Position numbers and translations under genes: made by a program
Part shown: piece after piece, positions 32,695 through 41,645 of the stretch
Numbering within the stretch: the stretch's first letter is position 1
Layout of the letters: the number at the start of each line of letters is the position of its first letter
Notes under the pieces: generated by a model
Databases searched by the model: none
The model's input: the letters and a program-made list of their open reading frames with translations, nothing else
What the model was told of the DNA's origin: nothing
Assembly (NCBI GenBank): GCA_963743825.1
Contig: CAVURC010000020.1
Location: 310,001-374,000, forward strand
Source of the DNA: Sva-07 sp963743825
GTDB lineage: Bacteria > Actinomycetota > Acidimicrobiia > Acidimicrobiales > Ilumatobacteraceae
Length of the DNA: 64,000 nt
Direction: 5' to 3'

Positions 32695-33100
32695 CGTCGC
32701 CCGGTCCGACATCGCGATTGGCCCGCCACCCGACCCGCGTCGCCTGCCGAGCATGCCCGAGTGGTGAATCTTGGGGTCGTGCGGGCACGATCTGAGGCGA
32801 GTCGTCACCGACGTGAACCTCGTCCTCGACGACCGAACCAAGGGCGTCCGACGTGACCTCAACACATCGACGAACCACGCAGTCATCCAGTCGACAATGG
32901 GCCCGGACCCGAGGCTCTTCGCTCTTCGCCCTTCGGCACGATGACGGCGTTCTCGAATCTGGCGTCCGCGGGCGAGATCGCGTCGTGGGGTGTCATGTCC
33001 ACACCGGCCCTCGTCATCGACGACGAAGTCGTGCTCTCCGGCCGCGTCCCGCCGGCCGACCAGATCAAACAACTCCTCACCGCCGCACCCTCGCGAGGCG
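32695..33100. other. Gene-poor mosaic segment
   Basis: No intact gene is seen in these 406 bases. 32930-32969 matches the 3' part of arsM and 32970-33087 matches the 3' half of the thioredoxin-like gene. 32695-32929 shows no convincing coding sequence on either strand. The segment looks like a recombination scar left of arr. Confidence 0.6.
32930..32969 (-). pseudogene. arsM 3' fragment
   Basis: Read on the minus strand this encodes ADARFENAVIVPKGEE, against DAGFENVVIVPKDES in the arsM gene of this window (34782-34821). About 36 of 40 bases agree. It abuts the thioredoxin fragment on the opposite strand. Confidence 0.65.
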
Positions 33101-33123
33101 ATGCTGATCCATCCTCGCGATGA
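32941..33123 (+). pseudogene. Truncated thioredoxin-like fragment
   Basis: Encodes EIASWGVMSTPALVIDDEVV, then LSGRVPPADQIKQLLTAA, nearly identical to residues 40-75 of the thioredoxin-like protein at 16284-16610. About nine of ten bases match over 32970-33087. The CxxC half is absent, replaced by arsM-derived sequence on the other strand, so it cannot work as a thioredoxin. Confidence 0.75.
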
Positions 33124-33580
33124 ACCACAGGAGTTCGTGCGTGCTGAAATTCCCGCGTGGCAACATGGGAGCTTGGACGACAGCAGCCAGGATCGGTACT
33201 ACCACGGCACCCGAGCCGATCTGGGGCCCGGAGATCTCGTCGAGCCCGGCTACGTCTCGAACTTTGGCGGCCGGAGGAGGGCCAATCACGTCTATCTGAC
33301 GGCCACTGTCGATGCCGCTGTCTGGGGAGCCGAACTGTCCGTCGGTGACGGCCCCGGCCGGATCTACATCGTGGAACCGACCGGGCCCATCGAGGACGAC
33401 CCGAACTTGACGGACAAGAAGTTCCCTGGCAACCCGACGAAGTCCTACCGCTCTCGTGACCCGCTGCGCGTCACGGGCGAACTGACGGACTGGGAAGGAC
33501 ATCCCGCCGACGTCCTGCAAGCGATGAGGGATCATGTCGAACGCCTCGCCCAGCTCGGCATCGAGGCAATCGACGACTGA
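33101..33580 (+). CDS. arr: Rifampin ADP-ribosyltransferase (Arr)
   Basis: Transfers ADP-ribose from NAD to rifamycins and inactivates them. From RYYHGTRADLGPGDLVEPGY through RRRANHVYLTATVDAAVWGA and GRIYIVEPTGPIEDDPNLTD to GNPTKSYRSRDPLRVTGEL it matches the Arr fold closely. About 159 residues result if ATG 33101 is the start. The first 25 or so residues are not family-like, so a later start is possible. The gene abuts the thioredoxin/arsM scar and its proposed start overlaps the end of the fragment, so it probably arrived or was moved by recombination. Confidence 0.9.
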   Translation: MLIHPRDEPQEFVRAEIPAWQHGSLDDSSQDRYYHGTRADLGPGDLVEPGYVSNFGGRRRANHVYLTATVDAAVWGAELSVGDGPGRIYIVEPTGPIEDDPNLTDKKFPGNPTKSYRSRDPLRVTGELTDWEGHPADVLQAMRDHVERLAQLGIEAIDD

Positions 33581-33690
33581 GCCGAACAGCTCGAGCCCAC
33601 CGCACCTGAGCACTGGCCGTTGGGCTCTACCGACTTCCTGACCCGGGGTCCACGCTGGAGGCGAAGCATCGACGATGAAGGGAGAGTGGC

Positions 33691-34179
33691 ATGGGCACCC
33701 AGACGACCCAGCCAGCGAAGTTGCCGCCAGCGTGGTTCAAGCACCTCTTCTGGCGGGGCCACCGGTTCCTCTACCGACTCGTCGGCGGACGCGTCCTGTG
33801 GACCCCGAAGAGCAAGCGCGGCTGGGGTGCGATGCACCTCACGACGATCGGCCGGAAATCGGGCCGAACACGCAGCGTCATCGTCGGCTACATCGACGAC
33901 GACACGATCCCCGTCGTGCTGGCGATGAACGGCTGGGACGAGGGCCATCCGGCGTGGTGGCTCAACCTCGAGGCCCACCCCGACACCGTCATCCGCCTCA
34001 AGGGTCAGCCGGAGCGCCCGGTTCGCGCTCGCAGCGCCGAGGGCGACGAGCGCGAGCGGCTGTGGCGGCTGTGGGCCGAGGTCGACGACGGGCTCGACGC
34101 CTATGCCGGCTCGCGCTCGACCGACACGCCCGTGATCGTCTTCGAACCACGCGACGCAGCGACCGACCACATCACCTGA
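33691..34179 (+). CDS. DDN-family deazaflavin (F420)-dependent nitroreductase-like protein
   Basis: A 162-residue protein of the DDN split-barrel family, which uses reduced F420 to reduce quinones or nitro compounds. Family features include GRVLWTPKSKRGWGAMHLTT, IGRKSGRTRSVIVGYI and NGWDEGHPAWWLNLEAHPD. The ATG at 33691 follows GGGAGAG. It ends by overlapping 8 bp with a convergent gene of the same superfamily. Natural substrate unknown. Confidence 0.85.
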   Translation: MGTQTTQPAKLPPAWFKHLFWRGHRFLYRLVGGRVLWTPKSKRGWGAMHLTTIGRKSGRTRSVIVGYIDDDTIPVVLAMNGWDEGHPAWWLNLEAHPDTVIRLKGQPERPVRARSAEGDERERLWRLWAEVDDGLDAYAGSRSTDTPVIVFEPRDAATDHIT

Positions 34180-34660
34180 CGCGCTGCACGTCGCGCACTT
34201 CGAACACCGGGTACCCCTCGGCGATGGCGACGAAGTCGTCCAACGGGGCCCCCACCGCGACGGGAACATGTGGTCGACTACCTGGGGCGATCTTGACGTA
34301 GCGGGCCAGAATCGGGGCTCGTCGCTCGACCGGAACCTCGGTGAGATGGACCTGTCGACGCCGTCGCCGGCGCAGCACGGCGTCACCGTTGTTGGCTCGG
34401 ACGTTGGCGACCCAATTGCATTCGCCAAGCATTGACACGAGGTACCAGCGACCATCGAGATCTGCCATGCCGAGTGGCAATGAGGTGACCTTGCCGGAGA
34501 TGCGGCCGGGCACTTCCAACGTCACCCAACGGCGCGGGAACAAGCCGGCGGCGAACAATCGACCCCAGAAGCGGGCGAACCACCGAGCATCCGCGTTCGC
34601 ACGGCCACCGGCGTACATCTCGCGGGCACGCTGGTCCGAGATCGGCCACCTCGGCATCAT
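34172..34660 (-). CDS. Second DDN-family deazaflavin-dependent reductase-like protein
   Basis: A 162-residue protein from ATG 34660 (an in-frame extension upstream would run into arsM). It shows FPRRWVTLEVPGRISGKVTS, then LPLGMADLDGRWYLVSMLGE and CNWVANVRANNGDAVLRRRR, the strand-turn-strand pattern of nitroreductase-family deazaflavin-dependent oxidoreductases. It begins 8 bp after arsM ends and probably shares its transcript, so a role in arsenical or quinone redox is possible but unproven. Confidence 0.8.
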   Translation of the reverse strand: MMPRWPISDQRAREMYAGGRANADARWFARFWGRLFAAGLFPRRWVTLEVPGRISGKVTSLPLGMADLDGRWYLVSMLGECNWVANVRANNGDAVLRRRRRRQVHLTEVPVERRAPILARYVKIAPGSRPHVPVAVGAPLDDFVAIAEGYPVFEVRDVQRVR

Positions 34661-34668
34661 CCGGGAAC

Positions 34669-35487
34669 TCAGCAGCAGCCAGTTCGAGCGGGCGGCCTGA
34701 CGGCCTCGATCGTTGCCGACACCACGTAGTCGGTGATGCTGCGACCGGGTGCCCACTGCTCGATGAAGGACTTGCTCTCGTCCTTCGGCACGATGACGAC
34801 GTTCTCGAATCCGGCGTCGAGCAGCATCGTGCGGAGTTCGGAGATGAGCGATGCCCCCGCCATGCAGCCGCTGTACAAGGTGAGGTCATTGCGAATCTCG
34901 TCGGGCAGTTCGGCCGATGCCACGACATCGGAGATCGCCAGACGTCCACCGGGACGGAGCACTCGGTAGGCGTCGGCGAACACTGCGGCCTTGTCCGGCG
35001 AGAGATTGATCACGCAATTCGAGATGATCACATCGACAGTGCTGTCGGCGACGGGCAGGTGTTCGATCTCGCCGAGTCGGAACTCGACGTTGTCGTATCC
35101 GCCCGTCTCCGCGTTGGCTCGTGCCTTGGACACCATCGCCGGCGTCATGTCGACCCCGATCACTCGACCGTTCGAGCCCACGGCACGGGCGGCGAGGAAT
35201 GCATCGAAGCCGGCACCGCTGCCGAGGTCGAGCACCGTCTCTCCCGACTTCATCGCTGCGATCGCGCCAGGATTCCCGCATCCGAGGCCGAGGTCTGCGC
35301 CGTCGGGGACCACAGCGAGGTCATCGTCGGAGTAGCCGAGCACCGTCGAATCCAACTGGGTGGGCGACGACGTGTCGCAGCACGATGATGCCGACGGCGA
35401 GCAACACCCGCCACTGTCACTCCCGGCGATCTGGCTGTAGGTCTCACGCACCGCGGCGCGGACTGCGTCGTTGGCTGTCGTACTCAT
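34669..35487 (-). CDS. arsM: Arsenite methyltransferase
   Basis: SAM-dependent enzyme of 272 residues that methylates As(III). The start ATG 35487 has AAGGAGGTCGCC directly upstream; longer reading is unlikely. It has a Cys-rich N-terminus (GGCCSPSASSCCD), the SAM motif VLDLGSGAGFDAFLAARAVG, IISNCVINLSPDK and LYSGCMAGA, giving the conserved Cys residues that hold arsenic, and a C-terminal pair of Cys. A DDN-family gene follows in the same direction and a radical SAM gene is divergent. Methylated trivalent arsenic could be exported by the ArsP-type permease at 15.2 kb. Confidence 0.92.
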   Translation of the reverse strand: MSTTANDAVRAAVRETYSQIAGSDSGGCCSPSASSCCDTSSPTQLDSTVLGYSDDDLAVVPDGADLGLGCGNPGAIAAMKSGETVLDLGSGAGFDAFLAARAVGSNGRVIGVDMTPAMVSKARANAETGGYDNVEFRLGEIEHLPVADSTVDVIISNCVINLSPDKAAVFADAYRVLRPGGRLAISDVVASAELPDEIRNDLTLYSGCMAGASLISELRTMLLDAGFENVVIVPKDESKSFIEQWAPGRSITDYVVSATIEAVRPPARTGCC

Positions 35488-35588
35488 GGCGACCTCCTTG
35501 TTGATCCCAACGGTACTCATGATCCGTGGCGGGGACATCGGGACCATCGTCCCTGGTGATCCGGCCCCCGCCGGGCGAGGCTGCCGGT

Positions 35589-36756
35589 ATGCAACACGAG
35601 GCGGTCCGTTCGCTCCGGCACGGCACCGACGACCGGCCCTTCATCGTGTTCTGGGAAGTGACTCGCGCCTGCGGCCTGGCGTGCGCGCACTGCCGCGCCG
35701 ACGCACTGCCCCACCGCGACCCTCGCGAGCTGTCGACGGTCGAGGCCCAGCGGCTGATCGACGACCTCGCCGCCTATGACGCACCACGACCGATCCTGGT
35801 ACTCACCGGCGGCGACCCGTTCGAACGTGACGATCTCGCCGAGCTGGTCCGATACGCAACGCAGCGTGGGCTCCACGTGTCGCTGTCACCGTCGGTCACT
35901 CCACGGCTCACGCCTGCCCGCTTGGCCGAGCTCCGGTCGGCGGGCGCATCGGCCGTGTCGCTCTCACTCGACGGCGCCCGACCGGAGACCCACGACGCGC
36001 TGCGGGGAATCGAGGGGACCTATCGCGACACCCTCCTCGCGGCGGCGCTGGTGCGCGACGCCGGCTTCCGCCTGCAGATCAACACCACGGTGCACGCCGG
36101 AAATGTCGACGAGCTGCCCGACCTGCTCGCCTGGCTCGTCGATCAGGACGTGTCGCTGTGGAGCGTGTTCGTGCTCGTCCCGACCGGTCGCGGCGCTGCA
36201 GATGCGCCCACTCGACGCCGACGACACCGACGACGTGCTCCACTGGTTGCACGGAATCGGCGACATGCTGCCGGTCAAGACGACCGAAGCGCCGCAATTC
36301 CGGCGAGTGGCGGTGCAACGCGCTGCCGCGGCGCGCGAGGGAATACCCCTCGACGAGGCATTCCCGCCCGGCGGGCTCCGCAGGCGTCTGGTGGAGCGGA
36401 CAGCTGCACTCGTCGGTGAGCGCCCCGCGCAACACCGCCGTCGCCCGCCGCTCGACGTCAACGCCGGACGCGGCGTCGCGTTCGTCGATCACACGGGTCG
36501 TGTTCACCCGAGCGGTTTCCTTCCGCTCGACGTCGGCGACGTCCGCGAGCTCCCGCTGTCGACCATCTACCGCACCTCACCGATGCTCCAGCGGCTCCGC
36601 GACGTCGAGTCGTACACCGGTCGATGCGGGTATTGCGAGTACCGCTACGTCTGCGGTGGGTCGCGCTCGCGTGCGTACGCCGTGAGCGGCGACCCCTACG
36701 GTGACGATCCAGCGTGTGCTCACGTTCCCGCTCTCCCGGTGTCGTTCTCACACTGA
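35589..36756 (+). CDS. Radical SAM/SPASM protein, one frameshift
   Basis: About 389 residues. The radical SAM cluster motif is CGLACAHC (C-x3-C-x2-C) in WEVTRACGLACAHCRADALP, followed by LTGGDPFERDDL and SLSLDGARPETHDALRG. A C-terminal SPASM region has CGYCEYRYVCGGSRSRAYA. It resembles the TIGR04053-like branch near heme-biosynthesis AhbC/D proteins. One shift near 36195 separates VLVPTGRGA from MRPLDADDTDDVLHWLHGIG. It is divergent from arsM with 101 bp between starts, so an arsenic-related or peptide-modifying role is open. Substrate unknown. Confidence 0.85.
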
Positions 36757-36809
36757 GCACCCAGGGTCGATCCGCAGCGCGCGTTGTCTGCATGGTCGCC
36801 TTCTCCGGT

Positions 36810-37751
36810 TCACGGATGTGGGAGGCGCCCCGTCGGATTGTCGTCGCCAGCCGAGCCGGGCCAACGAAACACCACGTTGGTGTCGGACCACTGGGGCTCG
36901 TGCTCGTCGAGGTATGCGGCGAGCTCGTCGTCGCGATCCTCGGTCAGACACAGCCGGCGGCGAGCCGAGCGGACGCGCGAGGCGGTGTCGGCGGTAGCCG
37001 CGGCGAGTGATGGGCGCGGCACGTCCCACCGTTCGGCGTCGAGGCCGAGTCCGGCGAGCACCTCGGCGAGGTCGTCCGCGGTCGGCTCGGTCGGGCGTTC
37101 GAGCCCCCAGAAGTGGCGCCATGCGTCGTTCCAGGCCGACAGCGGATGGCGCGGTGGCAGCACGAGCACGACGGCGAGTCGTGCGTGTGCGGTCAGTGCG
37201 AGTAGGAACGGCTCGATGTCGGCGACGTTGTAGGCGACGTGATGGCACACGACGACGTCGGCGACGGGGGTGACGATCGCGACGTCGGGCCAACGACCCT
37301 CGACGGTCATCGACTGCACCCCCACCACTGCGGCGGCACGTGTGAACTCGGCGAGCATCGCCGGGCTCTGGTCGACGCCGATCACCCGTTCGGCGGGCGG
37401 AACGAGCGACATCGCGGCGCGCCCGCCGCCGCAGCCGACGTCGAGCACCGAGCCGCTACTGGCAGGGAGCACCGCACGCGCGATCTCGGCGGCGCGAGCG
37501 TTCCGATCGAGGGTGTCGTCGACCACGAACATTTCCGTGTCGTGCTGCCAGGGCGACACGGGCGCTTGGGCGAGGATCTCCTCGGGAATCGCCCACCGCT
37601 CGAGCCGCTCGGCCCACCGGGCCGCCGCCTGCGTGATGGTCGGTTCGCGGCCGGCCGGCACGTCATGGTCCGGGGCTGGCGACGGCGGCGACACGACCTC
37701 GACGCTAGTAGGCACTGGCCAGGATCTGAGCAGCTCAGTCGGCGCGGCCAT
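36810..37751 (-). CDS. Class I SAM-dependent methyltransferase
   Basis: A 313-residue protein from ATG 37751 with the SAM-binding motif SVLDVGCGGGRAAMSLVPPA, VIGVDQSPAMLAEF and DVVVCHHVAYNVADIEPFL. The remainder is typical of small-molecule methyltransferases, with no clue to substrate. Its start overlaps the last 17 bp of the kinase-like gene upstream, so the two are probably translated from one mRNA. It converges with the radical SAM gene, 53 bp apart. Confidence 0.8.
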   Translation of the reverse strand: MAAPTELLRSWPVPTSVEVVSPPSPAPDHDVPAGREPTITQAAARWAERLERWAIPEEILAQAPVSPWQHDTEMFVVDDTLDRNARAAEIARAVLPASSGSVLDVGCGGGRAAMSLVPPAERVIGVDQSPAMLAEFTRAAAVVGVQSMTVEGRWPDVAIVTPVADVVVCHHVAYNVADIEPFLLALTAHARLAVVLVLPPRHPLSAWNDAWRHFWGLERPTEPTADDLAEVLAGLGLDAERWDVPRPSLAAATADTASRVRSARRRLCLTEDRDDELAAYLDEHEPQWSDTNVVFRWPGSAGDDNPTGRLPHP

Positions 37752-38430
37752 GCGCGCTCGCGAATGCGCGTACTCGGTCCTTCTCGACGTCGAGCGTGTT
37801 CGGGTCCTGGAGTCGCTGCTCGCAGACACGGGCGATCCACCTGCGAGCGTCGTCGTCGAGGGGCGTGCCCTCGATGTAGCCGTTGGTGAGGGCGCGGCGA
37901 ATCCTTCGCAGCACCGGCTTGAGTACGAGCGGTACGCCGTCGGGTGAGCTGGTGGCCATCACCATCCACGTGGTCATCTTGTCCGCCAGCGGGTCGCCGA
38001 TTGCGACGTTGCTCCAGTCGATGACCATCGGTCCGGTGGCGGCGAGGATCACGTTGTCGGGGTGCAGGTCGAGGTGCAGGATCGCGTCGCCGTCGCTGAA
38101 CCGTCGCAGCTCGATGCCGGCGGCGGGGATTCGGTGCAGACGTGTGTGCAACGCCTTCAACTCGCGCCCGATGGTGGCAGCACGCCATGGTTTCGACTTC
38201 ACCACGTCGAGCATCGTCGGCCCGTCGAGCCGTTCCATCACGATGTCGATGCCGTCGGCGGAGAACACTTCCGGTACCGGTGCACCCTGGGCACGTAGGT
38301 ACCGCATGGCATCGGCCTCCATCTCCACCGAGCGCGACTGGGTGATGCGGTAGCGGCGAAGCACGCGGCCGCCGCCGGCGTCGAACACGTCGGCTGCTCG
38401 TCCTCGAGCGATGAGCGGCAGATCGCTCAT
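37735..38430 (-). CDS. Aminoglycoside-phosphotransferase-like kinase
   Basis: A 231-residue APH/choline-kinase-fold protein: IARGRAADVFDAGGGRVLRR (ATP loop), IVMERLDGPTMLD, the catalytic loop HLDLHPDNVI and the metal-binding VIDWSNVAIGDPLADK. The ATG at 38430 precedes a family-like N-terminus. Short length and lack of drug-specific motifs mean it should not be taken as a resistance gene. It may phosphorylate a metabolite. Confidence 0.85.
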   Translation of the reverse strand: MSDLPLIARGRAADVFDAGGGRVLRRYRITQSRSVEMEADAMRYLRAQGAPVPEVFSADGIDIVMERLDGPTMLDVVKSKPWRAATIGRELKALHTRLHRIPAAGIELRRFSDGDAILHLDLHPDNVILAATGPMVIDWSNVAIGDPLADKMTTWMVMATSSPDGVPLVLKPVLRRIRRALTNGYIEGTPLDDDARRWIARVCEQRLQDPNTLDVEKDRVRAFASAHGRAD

Positions 38431-38563
38431 GGGGCACCGACTGCGAGGAGGCACGGCATCGCTGTTGAACATAGTGACCGGGAGTGGCGACCGTTGCACG
38501 AGTGCCCGCCTGCCCGGGCCACCTCGTAGATCAAGCCGCAGAGAGGGCCCGAACGGCGCGCCC

Positions 38564-39102
38564 TCAATCGTCAGACGTGCCCTGCATGTCGGTTCCACCT
38601 GCGTCACGCACGGGCACGACGAGCCAGAGCCACGTCATGGAAAGTACGACAACCGCCGCAACCCCTGCTGCGGTACCGGCACCCGCGACGAATCGGAGCA
38701 CGAACACCACACTGCCCAGCAACGATGCGCCGAACATCAGGATCCCCCCGCGCTGCGTCCGGATCGCCCAGACGAGCCGCGAACTGCGCCGGCGGCGGTC
38801 ACCGACACGGTGAAAGGCAATCGGCGTCATCAGGCACACGATCGCAAGACAGCCTGTCGTGAGCGATATGGCCCACATGACCTCGCCCGCCGGTCCCATT
38901 CGACGAAACGACGGTTGAACGGCACGGTGACCAGGAACGCAACCAGGATCTGCACACCGGGCAGGAGGACCCTGTTCTCCTGGAGCAACGCGAAATATCG
39001 AGTTCGCAGTTCTTCCCTGTCGTCCTGATCGTCGAGCCGGTCCGCTGAGGCGTCTGCAGATGGAGTGGTCGGAGGAGACGACACGAGGTCGGATCTACCC
39101 AA
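38564..39102 (-). CDS. DUF6328-family membrane protein, frameshifted
   Basis: About 179 residues with four hydrophobic segments. The N-terminal half (REELRTRYFALLQENRVLLP, GVQILVAFLVTVPF) and C-terminal half (LTTGCLAIVCLMTPIAFHRV, then LVWAIRTQRGGILMFGASLL) lie in different frames, joined near 38895. Together they match the DUF6328 pattern (R-L-L-E..R..GVQ...FL..PF..). The start is uncertain: TTG 39102 is used because a stop lies not far upstream. Function unknown. Confidence 0.65.
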
Positions 39103-39165
39103 CCGGCCCCACGCTGAAACCCGCAGTTCGCCGACGCGTTCCTCGAGACGGATGGAGCGACCCCT

Positions 39166-40098
39166 TCACGCCCTTCGACGATGCACGAGAGAAACAATGG
39201 CAACGACGATCAGGCCGACGACGAGACCGACGAGGGCGGAGATCAGCGTGTTGATCGTCCATGCGAGAACATCACCGACCGCGTCGAGGTCGGCCACCGA
39301 CGTCTCGAGATCGTGCACAAGGTCGTACGGGGCATGCCAACCGAGTTCCGCAGCGCCGACGAGCAAGATGTGCCCACCCACCCAGAGCATCGCCGCCATG
39401 CCGATGACCGAGAGCGCGCCCAACAGCTTGGGCATCGCAGACACCATGAGGCGCCCGACGCGCTGGGACGCGTCCGAGGGTCGCTGGCTGAGGGCCAAAC
39501 CGAGATCATCCATCTTGACGATCAGCGCAACAACGCCATAGACGATCCCGGTGATCAACAGGGCAACCACCGCGAGAATGACCGCCCGCTGCACCAACCC
39601 CTCGTCGAGAACCTCTTTGAGGGCGATCACCATGATCTCTGCCGACAGGATGAAGTCGGTGCGCACCGCCCCGGCAACCACCTTCGCCTCGGCTTCGGGA
39701 CCCTGGACGGCGGCGGGCAGTTGGTCGTCACCGCCGTGCCGGTGGGTCAGACGGTGGTAGATCTTCTCGGCGCCTTCGAAGCAGAGATACGTACCGCCGA
39801 TCAACAAGATGATCTCGACCAACAACGGGGCAACGGCGCTCAGAATCAGCGCGGCGGGCAAGATCAACAGCAGCTTGTTACGTAGCGATCCCTTCGCGAT
39901 CTTTCCGATGATGGGCAGCTCGCGGTTCGCGGCGAGACCCTGCACATAGGCCGGCGTGACGGCCGTGTCGTCCACCACCACACCTGCGGCCTTCGCGCTC
40001 GCGCGGCCGGCGGCAGCGCCGACGTCGTCAACCGACGCCGCCGCCAACTTGGCGAGCGCAGCGACGTCGTCGAGTAGTGCGGCAAGCCCGCCTGCCAT
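39166..40098 (-). CDS. DUF808 (YedI-like) inner-membrane protein
   Basis: A 310-residue membrane protein starting MAGGLAALLDDVAALAKLAA, the hallmark opening of DUF808 proteins. DDTAVTPAYVQGLAANRELP, then IAKGSLRNKLLLILPAALIL and IALKEVLDEGLVQRAVILAV follow. About six membrane helices are predicted by eye. GGAG sits before the ATG. No biochemical role is established for the family. Confidence 0.9.
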   Translation of the reverse strand: MAGGLAALLDDVAALAKLAAASVDDVGAAAGRASAKAAGVVVDDTAVTPAYVQGLAANRELPIIGKIAKGSLRNKLLLILPAALILSAVAPLLVEIILLIGGTYLCFEGAEKIYHRLTHRHGGDDQLPAAVQGPEAEAKVVAGAVRTDFILSAEIMVIALKEVLDEGLVQRAVILAVVALLITGIVYGVVALIVKMDDLGLALSQRPSDASQRVGRLMVSAMPKLLGALSVIGMAAMLWVGGHILLVGAAELGWHAPYDLVHDLETSVADLDAVGDVLAWTINTLISALVGLVVGLIVVAIVSLVHRRRA

Positions 40099-40187
40099 GG
40101 TGCTCCTTCGCTGCGGATCGGACGGCGACGACGCTAATGGGGAATGAAGGTCCTGCGGTGTCCAGATTCGCCCACGAGCAACGTGGA

Positions 40188-40490
40188 TCAGATGCCGAGG
40201 ACGGCTCGCAGGCCTTCGTCGATGTCGCCAATCAGTACCTCGGCCAGCCTGCCGGCCTGTGGTCCGAGGAGCGACTCCTCGCTACCACGGCGCGGAACGC
40301 TCCATCCGCTCCAACGCTCCCCCTGTTGAGGTTCGTCATTCGCAAGCTCGGCGTCAGCCAACAGCTGCTGGGCGAGACCCACCGCAGAGTGGGTAGCGGC
40401 GTGATGGCAAAGGCGGAGAGCGCCACCCCGCTCACATGGACGCGAGGTTCGTAGCCGAGCGAGCTGCCGTCGGCGCCGTTCGGAGAGCAC
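40188..40490 (-). CDS. Possible hypothetical protein
   Basis: A 100-residue reading frame from GTG 40490. The C-terminal two thirds (GLAQQLLADAELANDEP, LLGPQAGRLAEVLIGDIDEG) has a composition like real protein, but the first 30 residues are Arg-rich. The start may be wrong or the gene truncated. No family recognised. It lies just downstream of, and in the same direction as, the anchored protein gene at 40509. Confidence 0.35.
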   Translation of the reverse strand: MLSERRRRQLARLRTSRPCERGGALRLCHHAATHSAVGLAQQLLADAELANDEPQQGERWSGWSVPRRGSEESLLGPQAGRLAEVLIGDIDEGLRAVLGI

Positions 40491-40508
40491 GAAGCCGTGC
40501 GGCCGAGC

Positions 40509-41303
40509 TCACGTCGTTGGCGTGGACGGCGGCTGGCGGTCCCATGGCCACCGTTTCTTGAGGAACCGGAACGCACCCGTGAAGCCTCCCACGACGATGA
40601 CCAGGCCACTCACGGCACCCCAGAAAGGATCCGACCAGAACTCGCCCCATCGGTCTCCGAGCGACTTGGGCTCGGCATCGACCGAGATGCTTACGGTGGT
40701 GTCGTCGGGCCCGATCGGGATCCGTTCGCCTCCACCGGGTGCGTCGACGAAGGCCCGCAGACGCAATGACAGGGGAAGTGCAGAGCCGTTGATCTCGGGC
40801 TTCACCTGCCACGCCCACGTGATCTTGTCGGTCTCCAGGAATGAACGCGCCTGCCAACCTTCGGGCTGGATCTCGAAGTCTGGTCCGACGAGACTCGCCT
40901 CGACTACACAAGCGAGACTGACGGACAACGTCACGATGGGTTCACCGCCCGCGAGCGAGACAGGGGGCTGAACACCGCTGGCGCTGGCAACCGCTTCGAC
41001 CGTCTCGGGCTGGCCCTCTGTCATCTGCTTGCTCGGTTGGAAGGTGAACGTCGCGTGGTCGGCGCGCTCAGAACACTGCTGTAACGCCTTGTCGAGGTCG
41101 CTTTCCGTAAAGGGCACGGTGACTGGCGGCACTGTGGTGGTCAACGGTTCGGTGTCGGGGGCGCCGCTGGAATCATCAGCGGCGTCACATGCAACGAGTG
41201 AGAGCAGCACGGCAATGAGAACCACCGGGCACCCTGCACGGGCACGCTGACGGCGCCGTTCGTTCCGCCTCAGCGCGTCCGCTGTGCGCTCCGCTGGCCC
41301 CAT
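40509..41303 (-). CDS. Lipoprotein-like protein with C-terminal membrane helix
   Basis: A 264-residue protein from ATG 41303. A hydrophobic segment ending in the lipobox-like LLSLVACDAAD is followed by a Thr/Pro linker, an extracytoplasmic beta-rich domain of about 170 residues and a C-terminal membrane helix (FWGAVSGLVIVVGGFTGAFR) with a basic tail. The middle domain (PVSLAGGEPIVTLSVSLACV, ITWAWQVKPEINGSALPLSL) resembles a beta-sandwich, but I recognise no family. Its closeness to the TIR locus may be chance. Confidence 0.65.
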   Translation of the reverse strand: MGPAERTADALRRNERRRQRARAGCPVVLIAVLLSLVACDAADDSSGAPDTEPLTTTVPPVTVPFTESDLDKALQQCSERADHATFTFQPSKQMTEGQPETVEAVASASGVQPPVSLAGGEPIVTLSVSLACVVEASLVGPDFEIQPEGWQARSFLETDKITWAWQVKPEINGSALPLSLRLRAFVDAPGGGERIPIGPDDTTVSISVDAEPKSLGDRWGEFWSDPFWGAVSGLVIVVGGFTGAFRFLKKRWPWDRQPPSTPTT

Positions 41304-41645
41304 GCGTTCATCCTGTTCGCCGTACTCAGGTGTCCGCCCGCGTATCGATGCTAGCTCAGCGCGACCGTGCACCTTTCGCACGTGCACGTCCTCGGGCTTG
41401 AGTACTACGTCGAAACCGGCGGAATCGCGCTCGGTGCGCTCACCAGCCGAGGGCGAGTGGCATCGGTGTCGTCGTGCCACACCTTCGGCCCCTGATCGCG
41501 CAGCCGGCGTTCCTCCACGTGAGCGCACCATTACGTGCGACTGTACCGGTAGCCGTTTGTCCGACCAGCGCAACAGATCCCGTGAACTCGACCTCCGTGC
41601 TCACAATACTGAAGGTGAGGTTCAGCATGATGAAGCCGCATTGAG
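41304..41645. other. Intergenic segment with a possible 62-codon frame
   Basis: No confident gene. On the minus strand 41440-41628 can encode MLNLTFSIVSTEVEFTGSVA, then LVGQTATGTVARNGALTWR, which reads like a beta-strand fragment of an exported protein but has no recognisable start signal. It may be a remnant. Confidence 0.3.

Noticed and set aside
37735..38430. Aminoglycoside resistance gene
   Set aside because: Only general APH-fold motifs are present; nothing indicates a drug substrate.
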